Assembly: GCA_025617745.1 (NCBI GenBank)
Contig: CM046867.1
Span: forward strand, 29,132,705 to 29,196,704
Direction: 5' to 3'
DNA: 64,000 nucleotides
From: Heliocidaris erythrogramma
Lineage: Eukaryota; Echinodermata; Echinoidea; Camarodonta; Echinometridae
The position numbers and the translations under genes are program-made. The notes under the pieces were generated by a model. The model did no database searches. It was not told the DNA's origin and saw nothing but the letters and a program-made list of their open reading frames with translations. Shown here one piece after another: positions 11,153 through 22,257 of the stretch (position 1 is the first letter of the stretch; the number at the start of each line of letters is the position of its first letter).

Positions 11153-12274
11153 ATTGCAAAAAAAAAAACAAAAAACATGGCTATCTCAGGGTATTTTCCT
11201 TCATAATTGATTTATTCATATCTAGTTCTGATATACTAAAACTATGTAGAATATTCGGGCCTCAAAATTTAAACAAGTGCTTTAGGTGGTCATTTTTTCA
11301 AATGACGGTGCTATCCCATATATCAAAATATTTTTTCGCCTAAAACAGACATAAAGCAAGTTTATTTCAGCCATTTACTTTGTTCAAACACAACTAAACC
11401 AAGGTAAAGGTAGATCTTAGAATGCTGAATAATCTGGAAGATTTTGGGCATTTCATTTCCAAATTGCCATCTAATTGGAAAATACTGCATTGGTGTAAAA
11501 ATGTGATAGATTTTGAATAAGGCCAAAAAAAAAAATTGTTGTATTGGCGTAACGTGTCTCTGAAAAATGGGGTAGGTCTGTCGGGATTTTTTTTTTTTTT
11601 TTTTTTTTTACGACAGTATAGTACATAATACACGCAGCTAGTTCTGTTGCTAGTTCTGTCCGCAGCACTTCCGGGTTTTTCGATCGCGATCGCGATCGCA
11701 AAGGCAGCACGATACGCCAATACAACTATTTTTTTTTGGCCTAAAGTATCAAACTGCAAAATAGTTCATATGCTGAAGAATTATGGATTATCATGTTTCA
11801 GTAGTTGCTGTGTAAAAACACAGTCATTAATTGGCATCTTTTCAAATTTGACCATGGTTAAGTTGTATCTATAGAAAATATTTTTTTTTCTCAATATGGC
11901 CGTGCAGGTGTGTATGTTTATAAGTTGGTTATAGGTTTATATCTTTAGTTGTTTTGCATTTGATTGTAATGTACTTTGGCATAATAACATTATTTGCAAA
12001 AGATCAGATTGATATGTTTCATCGGGATATTAATGTATATTGTTCATGTAAAACTCTACAATGAGAGGAGAAACATGTTGGGGTTAGAATAATATTTGTA
12101 TAGACATTTCCGGTACTAACTAAATTCCACAATTTTATCACAGCGACCCTGAGTTATAAGCTTCCGGATACAGAGTAAACTTTAAATGCAAATAGTCATA
12201 TAGTTTATCACACTGGCACACAGGCAGAACTACACTGCCTGCAAAGGTGAAACTCAAGAGATATTTGCATGTAG
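11153..12274. other. intron sequence with homopolymers, no gene seen
   Basis: T-run at 11587-11608 and a GCGATCGCGATCGCGATCGC palindromic run near 11680-11700. I see no coding region. Confidence 0.4.
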
Positions 12275-12379
12275 CACGGGCATAGACACGCATAATTATC
12301 CATTTTTAGTGGGGAGGGGGATGATCTATTCATCATCCCCCCACTAACAATAGAAAGCGTCTTCGTGTCTACGCCACTG
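12275..12379. mobile_element. 105-bp hAT-like MITE
   Basis: Ends CACGGGCATAGACACG and ..CGTGTCTACGCCACTG (inverse CAGTGGCGTAGACACG). Flanked by GCATGTAG (12267-12274) and GCATGTTG (12380-12387), an 8-bp target duplication with one mismatch. CAGTGGCGTAG ends and 8-bp duplications are typical of hAT elements. The interior is a hairpin around AGTGGGGAGGGGGATGATC. Second copy at 60791-60903. Confidence 0.8.
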
Positions 12380-12387
12380 GCATGTTG

Positions 12388-12971
12388 GAATATTTTAACA
12401 TTTCGGCAGCCATTTTGAATTTGGCCATGCTCTTGTTAGGGAATAATTCAAATTTAACAAGAATTGCCTTCAATGGGTCATCGATTGGCCCATGTGACTG
12501 CTAAAGTGGGCTTTTCATATGATCTTGCTTTCAAAATTGTTGTCTACCATAAAAATTAAGACCTACAAAGTGAAAACCCCCTGTTTTGCATATGAATTAA
12601 TTTGGGCCTTTCGTGGGCCTTTTGGTGATAATGGGCACCCAAACCACATAGCTAACTAATTTCAAGGACGTATTGTCTGACTGATCATAATTGGAAGTAT
12701 TTTATTTTATATTCACCAAATCAGCGACTTTGTAACATTTTTATATATGGGATGGCCCGTTATTTGAAGCACCGAAACAACTTGTATGTTTGAGGCCCGG
12801 AAATCCCACATAATACTTAATTATGTCAAAACTAACCCCGGGGCCGGGGCGGGAGAAACTTTAACCAAGACTAGGTACAAATTGCCCTGACACATATACA
12901 TATTCATTTTTTGTGACGTCAAATTGAATGGTAACTTATTACATATCGTATGTGTATTTGTTTGTTTTTGA
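12388..12971. other. intron sequence, nothing recognised
   Basis: No coding signal or repeat structure seen. Confidence 0.35.
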
Positions 12972-14022
12972 AGGGAGGGGTAAAAAAAGAGGAGAAAAGG
13001 GTGACCTGATGGAGCACGGCATGAATGAATGACATGCGCTTAATTATCTAGTGATTGAATTGATTGATTAATCAATTAATATTTTAGTGAATTTTCAGTT
13101 ATTATTTTATTGCACTTTGCTTTTGTTATTTTGTTTTTATCTTTTCATTTCTTTCGTTATCTTCTCTTATGTATATTTTTATTCTTCTATCATTCCTCTA
13201 TTTTTGTTATGTTATTCTTTTACTTTTATCCTTTCATTTTCCATCTTTCCTTTAGCTGTGTTATTCTTCTTCTATTACCTATTCCACCTTTCCGTATATC
13301 AATTTTCATATTCTTTCTTCTATCATCTTTCACTTTCTCTCTATGTCCTTTCTCGCTTTATTCCATTTTTTAAATCTTTCTATCATTTTGCATATTTTGC
13401 ATTATTCTTTCTTTTTATCTTTTTTCCCTCTTTCCTTTTCATCTCTAATTTCGTTATGTTATTCATGTTCTCTATTTTGTTTGGCCTTTTTATTATCTTC
13501 TCTTCCATCATTTGCAATGGTTTTCTTTTTCCTTCCACAATTTCTTTCTCTCTCTCTCTCTCTCTCTCTCCATTTATCTTTACGTTATGTCTTTATCTTT
13601 CTATCCCTTAACTTTCTATCCTCCCTTTTGTAATGTTATTCATCGATTTATTTTTACTTCCGTCTTTCCTTATATTACTCCTTATATTCATTCTTCCATC
13701 ATCTCTCTCTCTTATTATGTCATTATGTTTCTATTCATTATTATCACCATTATTACTGTATGTACCACAATGCAGGGAAGTGGAACGTTTTTGGAAGTGG
13801 GGACTGACGCCTCTTGCCTGGGTACCAACTACCCTTTTCATCATTTTGTGAGGGAGCGTTATATAGGCCTATACATTGCATGGGCCTTGGAACCGGGCTA
13901 CAGCCCCATTGATTAATCAATTAGTTAATTTATTTTTTCACTAGATAATTAAGTACGTGTTATTAATTCATGCCATGCTCCATCGGATCACCTTTTCTCT
14001 TTCCCCCCCCCCCCCCAAAAAA
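12972..14022. mobile_element. ~1.05-kb inverted-repeat element with pyrimidine-rich interior
   Basis: Left arm GGAGGGGTAAAAAAAGAGGA..GGTGACCTGATGGAGCACGG..TTAATTATCTAGTGA, and right arm the imperfect reverse complement (TCACTAGATAATTAAG..CCATGCTCCATCGGATCACC..), each ~100 bp. The interior 13087-13740 is almost pure T/C, so it shows long but meaningless open frames of Phe/Leu/Ser. No transposase motif. Confidence 0.7.
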
Positions 14023-14154
14023 AAAAAGAAATAAAAATAAAATAACATACAATTACTGCAAAAAAATTTCGAAAATTTCGGCCAGTGCGCCGAACCGAAA
14101 CCTGACTGTTTAGTCAAAGCCACTTCAGTAGTATTGTAGGGGAGAATACAAGAA

Positions 14155-14960
14155 GTTAGCCCAGTTGGTCATTAGACGAAACGATGATTAGACCAAATGG
14201 TTATTAGACTAAATGGGTGTTGACTTTAATGTTAACAGACCAACTGAGGTTAGACTAACTGACAAATGGACCTAATGATGTGTAGACCAAATGGGTATTA
14301 GACCATTTCGCGTTGGACCATTTGATGATTAGTCGAAATGGCAATTAGACCAATTGATAATGGACCAAATGATTATTAGACGAATTGACAGTTAGACCCA
14401 ATAGTAATTGGAGGAAATGATGATTGGACCAATTGGTTATTAGTCCAGCTGGCTGTAGACCAAGTGGCAATAAACTTATACATGTATACCCTAACTATGA
14501 CAGGCTAACCTATTTGTCTGTTGTATTAGACGAAGTGAATATTAGACCAAACGGCTATGAGACGAACCGAAATTGGACCAAACGATGGTTAGACAAAATG
14601 GTAATTAGACGAAGTGATGATTGGACGATGTGGGTGTTAGCCCAACTGGGTTTAGACAAAATGGCTATTAGACGAAATGATGATTAGACCATTTGGTTAT
14701 TATTAGGCCAACTGGTTTAAGCCGAAATAGATATTGGACCAAGTGAACATTAGACCAAGTGGTGTTTAGGCCAAATGTGTTTAGACCAAATGGGTATTAA
14801 ACCGAATGGGTTTTAGACGAATTGACAGTATCGACGATGTGGTGATTAGACGAAGTGTTTATTAGACCAAATGGTTATCAGATGAAATGTGGATTAGACG
14901 AATTGTTGATGGACGAATTGTTGTTAGACCGAATGATGTTAGACCATTTGGCTATTACAC
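14155..14960. repeat. GACCAAATGG minisatellite array
   Basis: About 45 degenerate units of ~16-18 bp (ATTAGACCAAATGGTT, ATTAGACGAAATGATG and variants). Fragments of the same family in the other orientation occur at 780-985. Confidence 0.8.
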
Positions 14961-15034
14961 TAATTTGCATTGGAGCAAGTGGCAATATACCATAATAACT
15001 TATCTTACATGGGTGCATTGTGCAAGCAATGAGT

Positions 15035-15270
15035 TTTTGCATGTGCGGTCGACATGTTATGACATTTGTGGTAACAATGGAAATGTTTTACATTTGTAGG
15101 CGAAATGTTTTTACATTTGTGGTTAAACAGATTTTTACAATTGTGCGCGATTAAAAAAACCCAAACTTTTGTGGTTATATTTACAATTGCGGTTGACATG
15201 TTATGACATTTGCTGGTGCAATGTTTTTACATTTGTGGAACTTTTTACATTTGTGGTTGATTTTTACATT
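15035..15270. repeat. TTTTTACATTTGTGG minisatellite
   Basis: Roughly 30-bp periodicity with the word ACATTTGTGG at nearly every unit. Reverse-complement relatives at 10440-10690. Confidence 0.65.
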
Positions 15271-15294
15271 TGTGGGCTCTACAGGGGGTAGGGG

Positions 15295-15560
15295 GCACAG
15301 TGCCCCCACTTGTTCAAGTACCTCAAAAGTGCTCTGTTTATTTATCTGAAAAAATGTCCCCTTTCTCTCTGATAATTGCCCTTTTCTCCTTTTGATTAAT
15401 GCAAGTTTACTTCGGATAGGTGTCCTTTTTCTTTCTAATAAGTGCCCTTTCTCCTTCTGATAAGTGCCCATAATTTTTTTTTTAATTTTTCTCCTTTGAT
15501 AAGTGTATTTTTACTTCTGATAGGTGCCATTTCCCCCTTTTAATACGTGCCACTTTCCCC
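15295..15560. repeat. GATAAGTGCCCTTTCTCCTT minisatellite
   Basis: ~28-30-bp units (CTTCTGATAAGTGCCC...). Related units in the opposite orientation occur at 41005-41175 (GGGGCACTTATCAGAAGGGG). Confidence 0.6.
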
Positions 15561-16067
15561 TTCTGAAAGGTAAGAAATAAAAAGGAAGAAGATGATCCTT
15601 GATCATGTATTAGTCACGTAAATTATACAGTGGGGTATAACAATACCAATGTAATTTTTTTTTTTTTTTTTTTTGGGGGGGGGGGCTTTATTGTTCACCC
15701 CCTTCTAGGTGCCCCCACAGTGCCCTTTATTGCTGGTGCCCCCCACTTTGAAAGACTGTCCGTCGCCCCTACCTTCTTCATGTAACACTGGAGAAGCAGG
15801 ACGTTGAAATATCATGAAGGGTCATAAATACATTCATTGCCCCCCCCCCCCAATCAGAAAAAAAAAACGGATCGACGCCCCAGGCCTCGCCAACAGATCT
15901 ACTGTACAGCTTTCAGAATCCATGCAAGACCGACATGCCGTTTTTGTGGGCTGTTACAGTACGTAGCCCGCATGAATTATGTTGTGTGTGTTTTTATCAC
16001 TAGTGTTATATAACATTCAAACAACTCACAATAATTTTTTTAAATGAATTATTCCACCCTTTTTCAG
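15561..16067. other. intron sequence with poly-T/poly-G, no gene seen
   Basis: Homopolymer runs at 15655-15686 and 15841-15851. Ends with a pyrimidine-rich acceptor (ccaccctttttcag) for the next exon. Confidence 0.4.
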
Positions 16068-16142
16068 ATCGTGTGTTTAATCTGCGTCATCTCGCAATAC
16101 CAAGAACTTCGGGATGGTCGTGGAACTGATACTGGAGCGTAA
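16068..16142 (+). CDS. copy A terminal coding exon
   Basis: 25 codons including TAA at 16140-16142. Reads IVCLICVISQYQELRDGRGT then DTGA and stop. Copy B terminal exon (56777-56851) has the same length and differs mainly in the last four residues. Finishes the last membrane span and gives the cytosolic tail with YQEL, a possible YxxPhi endosomal/lysosomal sorting signal. Confidence 0.85.
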   Translation: MVCLICVISQYQELRDGRGTDTGA

Positions 16143-16225
16143 TCATATCAACAAGCATTTTTCAAAGCAGTATCATCCATGTATAATTATAGAGAGGCTG
16201 ACACCGGATTATTGTCAGACTTATG

Positions 16226-17243
16226 GAAAAAATAGACCTGTTTACTAGTTTTATGCATACTTCATGAACAAAAGTTTATCTTGACGACTCAAATGCTTGC
16301 CAGGGGCTTGCCGACATAACAACTAATATGGATTCCACCCATAGAGAGGCCATTATGCATAGCAGGAGCACTTAATAGTTGGTATCAACACACAGAGAAA
16401 TTTTTACAAAAATTATGTAAAAAATTAGGTTAAATAGGAACTCCATAACTTTTATGTAAAATTTACTTAACAAAATGTTTTACCAAAATTGTTTGTACAG
16501 TCTAGTGCAAGCTCTTATATACCCCTTATAATTTTCTTATGCATTTGGTGACAGTTTTTAAAATCGGGCCACCCCAAACCATACGCTACTTAAAATTCAT
16601 GAATATATATGTTTTCCCCAATATTGAGGGGAAAATACGAAAATGCATTTTTTACAAAACCGTTTGCAAAACATTTTACTTAATGACGACAAATTACATT
16701 GTGCATGTTAAATAAACTTAACGAAAAGGGCAATATTGCAAAATCTTTATGAAGAAATATCTTACAGCAAATATTTTGCAAGATTTGTTCAGTCAGTTTT
16801 ACATAACTGTGTATCAAAATCATGTTAATGTCAACTGACATTCGTAAAATGTATTTTATACACAATAGTTTCCAAAACATTTCACTTAATGATGACTTAT
16901 AACATCTGCATGATAAAATTCCCTTTAAAAAATACTTGTGCTTAACACATTTTACATAATAGGCATTTCTTTTGCAAAATGAATTTTACTTAAATAGTGC
17001 CACGTAAATGTTACATAAAATTTTACATTTTGCATGACACATTATATGCGAAATGTAATTCATTACAAATATTTAGTAAAATACTACATAGAAACATTCA
17101 TTTGAGACAATTTTACATATATTAAGTACAAATTTTACAAAAGGAAGTTTACATAATGAAATATTAAGGAAATATTACTCTGTGTGTAGGGATTCTGGAG
17201 AGAAACATGCATACATTGAAACCATTAGTAAACAGGTCTATTG
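16226..17243. mobile_element. MITE (TAGACCTGTTTACTA ends) with a nested ~0.8-kb insertion
   Basis: Outer inverted ends AATAGACCTGTTTACTA at 16225 onward and TTAGTAAACAGGTCTATT at 17227-17244. The copy at 33785-33985 is uninterrupted. Compared with it, 16390-17188 is an insert that begins CACACAGAGAAATTTTTACA and ends ATATTACTCTGTGTG, itself an inverted-repeat element rich in TTTACATAA words. It lies in or just beyond the 3' untranslated region of copy A. Confidence 0.7.
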
Positions 17244-18069
17244 TTTGATTGTTTAACTGTTTGAAAGATGCCCACAAAATTAATCTTGATATTGTTTATT
17301 CATTGCTATCATTGTTATCTATTCCCTATTGCAATGAGACATATACCATTAATAAATTCATAACTTTGTAAAATACTCTGAATCTTTACCAGCACATGGG
17401 GATTATAACTCCTTGTAGAATTACACAGATTTTGCCTAGTGACAAACTATTACAATTTCAATAAAACATAAAGCAACCCTTTTTCAGTAGCCAGAATGCA
17501 AATTGCATGTATTGAGCGTTATAAGGTTGGAAAAACAATTTGGCTTGCCAAACCTAGCAACACTTAATGTATACAATCTGCATTCTTACAATGGAAATAC
17601 AATGACTTGTAACAGGTGACTGTAATAGTTCATTACTAGATGTTTGACAAAGAGGTAAACATTAAATTTGAATGCTTTACGAAAATGGCCTATTGCAGTA
17701 TTACAAAGTTTTCAAATTTATGGATGTTTCTTTCCTGGGGACCTAGTAACGAAGTATTCCATTAACCTGTTATTACTTAGTGAACTAAAAAACTTGGAAC
17801 CCAGATTGCATATATTATTTGTTGCTATGTTTGACAAGCCTCTGATAAGCTTTCAGGTTGACAAGAACAACCTTTGTTTTAAATGTATGCGTGAAATTTG
17901 AATAATTATATTAGTAAACAAGTTTATTACATAACGTGTCATAAAAATACATGACTATGTCATTTAGTTTATGTAGGACGGAGAATATTCAAGATATTGT
18001 TCAAAGTTTCTGTGTATTTAAATATACTTTGTCAAATATTGTTTTGGGGGAGATTGAGTCTAGAATACA
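17244..18069. other. intergenic, no gene recognised
   Basis: AT-rich. AATAAA words at 17351 and 17460 could serve copy A transcripts, but nothing fixes the true 3' end. The 77-residue open stretch at 17668-17901 has no recognisable motif. Confidence 0.35.
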
Positions 18070-19432
18070 TAGAATCAGGTGATAGCGAAACAGGTGATAG
18101 CGAGATCGTTAACCGATATCATATATGCGTCCTTGACCACGGGATGTGTACCCAAGGGTTGGAAAGAAGCTCGAGTAATTCCAATTTTTAAAGCTGGTGA
18201 TATGTCTGATCCAAGCAGTTACCGCCCAATTTCTATTTTGTCTGTTGTTAGCAAAATCATAGAGAGGGCTGTACATCGCCAGCTTTCTGAATTCATTGAC
18301 GATAATAATATAATTAATTCCAGTCAGTCTGGTTTTCGAGCAAAGCATTCTATCGCAACAGCACTCATGAAATTTGTTAATAATTTATCATGGAACACTG
18401 AAAACAGACAGATCTCTGGGGTAGCTTTCATAGACCTTCGTAAAGCATTTGACACAGTTGATCACAATCTTTTATTAGAAAAGTTATCTGCTATTGGATG
18501 TTCACATGAATGTGTAAACTGGTTCAGATCTTATTTAACAGGTCGTGAACAGTCTGACCATGTTAAAGGTGCAAAATCTAATCCATTAACTCTATTGATG
18601 GGCGTACCACAGGGGTCTATTTTGTGTCCGTTATTATTTTCCATCTATGTAAATAATTTACCAAATTGTATATCTGATGGTTATGTTGATATGTATGCGG
18701 ACGATACCACTTTAACTGTGAGTGGAAGTAGCGTATCTGAGGTTGAAGAAAAACTTTCTTTCGCATTGGAAGAATTAATGGTATGGATTAATCAAAACCG
18801 CCTTGTACTAAACACGGAGAAGACATGCGTGATGCATGGTCATTGCTTCGCGTGCTAATTTAAACAAAATAACATCCTTCAATGTTTCTATAAATGGAAA
18901 GGTATTGAAAAGAGTTAATGTCGCCAAATGTCTTGGTATATTAATTGATGAAGAATTGAATTGGTCCAAACACGTTGACAAAGTAACAAAGGTAACGCAG
19001 AGAAATGTCAGTGTAATAAAACGAGCGAAGGATTATTTACCATTAACATCTTTAAAGATGCTGTATAATGCACTCGTGTTGCCTCACTTTGATTATTGTT
19101 CCTCTGTGTGGTCAAATCGATATCAGGAAAAAACGTATAAGCTTCAGAAAGTTCAAAAACGAGCTGCTAGAATAATTTCAAACAAAAGTTATGACGTCCC
19201 ATCAAGTGAATTAATTAGCAATCTGAAATGGATGCCAATTGAGAAACGATTTGAATTTCAGCGTGTTACTATGATGTTCAAGTGTACACACAATTTGGCA
19301 CCATCCTATTTACAAGGAAGTTTAGTTAAAGTAAGTGACATTCATCAGTACCATACGAGGCAGGCAGATGAAGGTTTACTTAACAGCATAAATGAGTCAT
19401 ATTCATTCTTATTGCTAGAAAATTTCACTTGA
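18070..19432 (+). pseudogene. CR1/L2-like LINE reverse transcriptase, truncated and frameshifted
   Basis: 18079-18858 contains VPKGWKEARVIPIFKAGDMS, SSYRPISILSVVSKIIERAV, the motif-A peptide VAFIDLRKAFDTVDHNLLLE, GVPQGSILCPLLFSIYVNNL and YADD at 18694-18705. This wording is that of CR1/L2-type elements. Near 18840 the frame shifts. 18836-19432 continues with CLGILIDEELNWSKHVDKVT, LPHFDYCSSVWSN, and KLQKVQKRAARIISNKSYD, the thumb/connection region. It stops at LLLENFT, short of the usual C-terminus. 5' truncated: no endonuclease or ORF1. Inactive. Confidence 0.87.
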
Positions 19433-19960
19433 TGCTATTTTATATTTGTCTACATCAGAAATATGTCATTTTTTGTTGCCCTGATTTGCAAAATATGTTT
19501 GGTTTGTTTCTTTGCCCAAAAATGTACGATGACATAATGCTTTTCAAAATGTATGAATGATTTCATATCATTTATAATCAATAATAGATAATTTGTATTT
19601 TATTGTTTCATAAGAGACACTGTACATTGGATTGCTATACTATATTACATGCAATCATTGTATAATCTTTGAATAAGCATACTACCCTATAATATGTTTT
19701 GTAAATATGTATATAACAATTTTGTTTCTATACTGAGCTAAAGTAGTCTTTATACTTCTTGTATGTACTTTCAAAACTATACAATGCATTTCAAAATAAA
19801 CCATATATAAATGGTTATTTTTACAATAGATTTTTAGAAAATATCACCGTCTATACATTATGAATTAAGATGATAGTAATGTGCAACAATTTCAACATTT
19901 TCGTAAAAACCGATGTTGACATACGATATTCTTTGTATATACATGTATATATACGGTATA
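19433..19960. other. intergenic, no gene recognised
   Basis: AT-rich sequence after the LINE, with AATAAA at 19796. No coding signal. Confidence 0.35.
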
Positions 19961-19974
19961 TATATATCATAAAG

Positions 19975-20345
19975 AAATGTGAGAAAATTACAATGCCCCG
20001 ACCGGAATTCGAGCCCGGGACCCTGGATTACATGACCAGTGCTCTACCAACTGAGCTATCTGGGCTCCCGTCGAAGCAAAGTAACAATCTCACCTATAGC
20101 CCCTCTCTTTCCATTGAGCGTAGGGGGTACATCCATACCAATTCCATGCGTACGCTATATAATGGCCTACCAATGAGACAGATCTTCCCTCTAAAGGCGG
20201 GCAAATCCATGCCAACGAATTTCTATAGAGGACAATTTAAATTCGTAATGAAATATTATAATTGATAGGATTGAAGTAAATTGAATATATCATAAAGAAA
20301 TGTGAGAAAATTACAATGACCAGTGCTCTACCAACTGAGCTATAT
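19975..20345 (-). repeat. tRNA-derived SINE, two partial heads
   Basis: On the minus strand AGCCCAGATAGCTCAGTTGG ... GGTCCCGGGCTCGAATTCCG resembles a tRNA with A-box and B-box. The anticodon region is irregular, so it is a SINE head, not a gene. The sequence AAAGAAATGTGAGAAAATTA precedes both this head (ending ~19993) and a second, deleted head at 20318-20345. Confidence 0.65.
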
Positions 20346-20417
20346 ATATATATGTTCTTATTTATTTTTTCATGATTTTGTTGCCTATTATTGTTACTTA
20401 CTATTGCTATCAGGGCC

Positions 20418-20496
20418 TCATGGAAGACCACCAATATTGGTGATAATGAGTCGCCCTGTATAAATATCAGAAATAAATAAATAAATAAATAAATAA
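20418..20496. repeat. short dispersed repeat ending in (AAAT)n
   Basis: CATGGAAGACCACCAATATT..GTCGCCCTGTATAAATATCAG then AAAT units. It is the reverse complement of the insert at 5991-6072. Confidence 0.7.
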
Positions 20497-20546
20497 TTAA
20501 GCAGATAAATACAACCCAAGTGGTTTATTTATGATTTTAAGCCCAG

Positions 20547-20645
20547 GATGAAGATAAAGTGCTTTATAGTGGTCTCAATGACATGAACGCTATTCTCCGT
20601 TCCGGACATCCGGGAACTTTGGTCTTGATGGCTGCTGCTGGGTGA
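20547..20645 (+). CDS. possible terminal coding exon of an unidentified gene
   Basis: A good acceptor (ATTTTAAGCCCAG, AG at 20545-20546) is followed by 32 open codons with balanced codon use, DEDKVLYSGLNDMNAILRSG then HPGTLVLMAAAG, and TGA at 20643-20645. The composition is unlike the surrounding AT-rich sequence. I do not recognise the product, and there is no partner exon in view, so this could be a stray fragment or chance. Confidence 0.25.
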   Translation, partial: DEDKVLYSGLNDMNAILRSGHPGTLVLMAAAG

Positions 20646-21146
20646 AAACAATAGCTTGGCAACGCATAGCAACACACTGACTTTGCACGCATTTTGGTTT
20701 AGTGGCAATAATGCTTTTTTCTTTTCTTCATCAAAATGCCGAAAATTTGATGTGCCACAGTCTATACGAGGTTTGCGCCCCGAGGGGCAACGGCATGATC
20801 AGGTAACGATCACGGTGCCCTCTCGCGGCATTAAAACGTCCACAATCTGCGGTTGAGTATCCCTTTAATAGGGTCATCGTTAGGAAAATCACGTCACGCA
20901 GGAACGCAGAATACAACAAGCCAACATTAAATATACATGTATATTCATGCATGTCCATAGTTTCGTTTTTGTTAAACTTTACAATGTTTCACAACTTTAT
21001 TACCTTATGCCTTCTACTGATGCAAGACTTCTTCATAGGGTCCTCATACAGCATGTGCTGCATCTTTTGAAAAAGAATAAATATTCATATCAAAGCCATA
21101 TCAAAGCTGGTTATCAAATAATTCATTTATTCAAGTAACCATTTCT

Positions 21147-21270
21147 TCTTTGGTTCAAACACTTGACTAGAAATATGAAGGTCATGGGTTCGGCCCCCGG
21201 CACAGTCATAAGCAAGACATTTTATCTACATGGCTTCTATCCACCCAGGTGTATAGGTACCCGGTAGGCA
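21147..21270 (+). repeat. partial tRNA-headed SINE
   Basis: AAGGTCATGGGTTCGGCCCC..GTGTATAGGTACCCGGTAGG matches the head-body junction of the SINE at 59622-60004. The 5' head is degraded and the 3' end is cut by a MITE. Confidence 0.6.
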
Positions 21271-21280
21271 ATTGTCTAAG

Positions 21281-21810
21281 GTACAATGAGGAGCTGTATA
21301 TTTTGTCCGCTTCTTTGTTTGCCATGTTCTTAGTGCGTACTTAAAGGAGAATGAAGGTCAAAACATTGTAATCAAGCGTTTACAAACTAAAATTGTACTT
21401 ATTTGAATGATCCAAACATGTCACAAATCTGATGTACCATATTTGAGTAAATTCAATCTTAAACCATGGACTTGCGACGATCTGGCACGGACATGGGCGC
21501 CGCCATGTTATGCGGAAAGTGACGAAATTGCGCTATAGTGTGTGATTGGCTGTTACCAGTCATAGCTATCATTCAAAATGATGTCTCTACAAAACGTGTA
21601 CAAAATATAATTTAAAGCAGGTCTGTATCTAAAAATATTGAAAATTTGTACGTATATAAAATGAAATAAAAATAGTGATAACAACAATACAATTAACTTT
21701 ACACTGATCTTTAGATTATCAAATAAACCTGTTTCTTAATGTTTCAAATGTCACTATGAACATGGCGAACAAAGAAGCGGAAAAAATATACAGCTCCTCA
21801 TTGTACTTCC
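21281..21810. mobile_element. MITE with GGTACAATGAGGAGC termini
   Basis: GTACAATGAGGAGCTGTATA..TTGTCCGCTTCTTTG at 21282-21335 recurs inverted at 21758-21810. The same sequence marks the element at 57480-57700. Confidence 0.6.
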
Positions 21811-22079
21811 CACACTTGCTCTGGTAGACAATAGAACATCCCTCCACTGCTATTATGTAAAAGTATGTAGAACAGGTGTCACATGCATATTCACCTGTTC
21901 TACTTATTTTATACAATAGCAATGAAGTGATGAGTTATTCCATTCACTTACTACTATAAATACACTTGAAATCCAGCTTGCATACATTAGTCGTTTACTA
22001 TGCCATGCTCTGGTATGCAAGCTATGGAGTTGTCATCAGCAACCTTTGTCAAAAAGGTATGCATACAATTATCTGTAAA

Positions 22080-22108
22080 CAGCGAGAAGTTCATTGAACT
22101 TCTCGCTG
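22080..22108. repeat. 29-nt palindrome
   Basis: CAGCGAGAAGTTCA followed, after one base, by its reverse complement TGAACTTCTCGCTG. Confidence 0.7.
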
Positions 22109-22257
22109 GGAACGCGTCCATTCGAGATAACCGGGGGGTTGTCTCGAAAGGGTGTGCCCGTTCCCGTGCCCGTTCCCGCTCCCATCCCGCTCCCGTAACC
22201 CACACATTCGAGTCAAGCCCATTATTTTGTGTAATTATTTAGTTTTAATGTATTACA

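Larger units (their letters stand above)
371..16142 (+). other. gene locus, copy A: LAPTM4/5-like four-pass membrane protein (5' partial)
   Basis: Five exons (371-437, 1105-1232, 6830-6922, 9465-9524, 16068-16142) join to 423 nt, 140 residues plus stop. The initiating exon is outside the window. All introns are GT..AG, and intron phases are 1,0,0,0, the same as in copy B. The protein has hydrophobic spans in exons 2, 3 and 4-5 and a short polar tail with the peptide SQYQELRDGRG. The arrangement of a luminal loop, a span ending LLVGVS, a short polar turn, an LIPYMVAI span, then a last span followed by Cys and a short cytosolic tail matches the LAPTM4/LAPTM5 family of endosomal/lysosomal proteins. 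YQEL fits a YxxPhi sorting signal. The LAPTM4 PPxY tail motifs are absent and the protein is shorter than vertebrate LAPTM4. Family assignment rests on layout and recalled motifs, not a search. Introns carry many transposons. A different small tetraspan family is possible. Confidence 0.72.

Noticed and set aside
13087-13916. Phe/Leu/Ser-rich frames resembling membrane proteins
   Set aside because: Polypyrimidine DNA gives hydrophobic residues in all three frames; no splice or start evidence.
20000-20070. Functional tRNA gene on the minus strand
   Set aside because: Anticodon stem has a mismatch and position 33 is not T; a second partial head with the same leader lies 300 bp away, so it is a SINE.
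21719-21922. Peptide CDTCSTYFY..IA..GCS similar to one at 57494-57823, possible conserved gene
   Set aside because: Both lie in or against copies of the same inverted-repeat MITE, on opposite strands; similarity is explained by DNA repeat homology.
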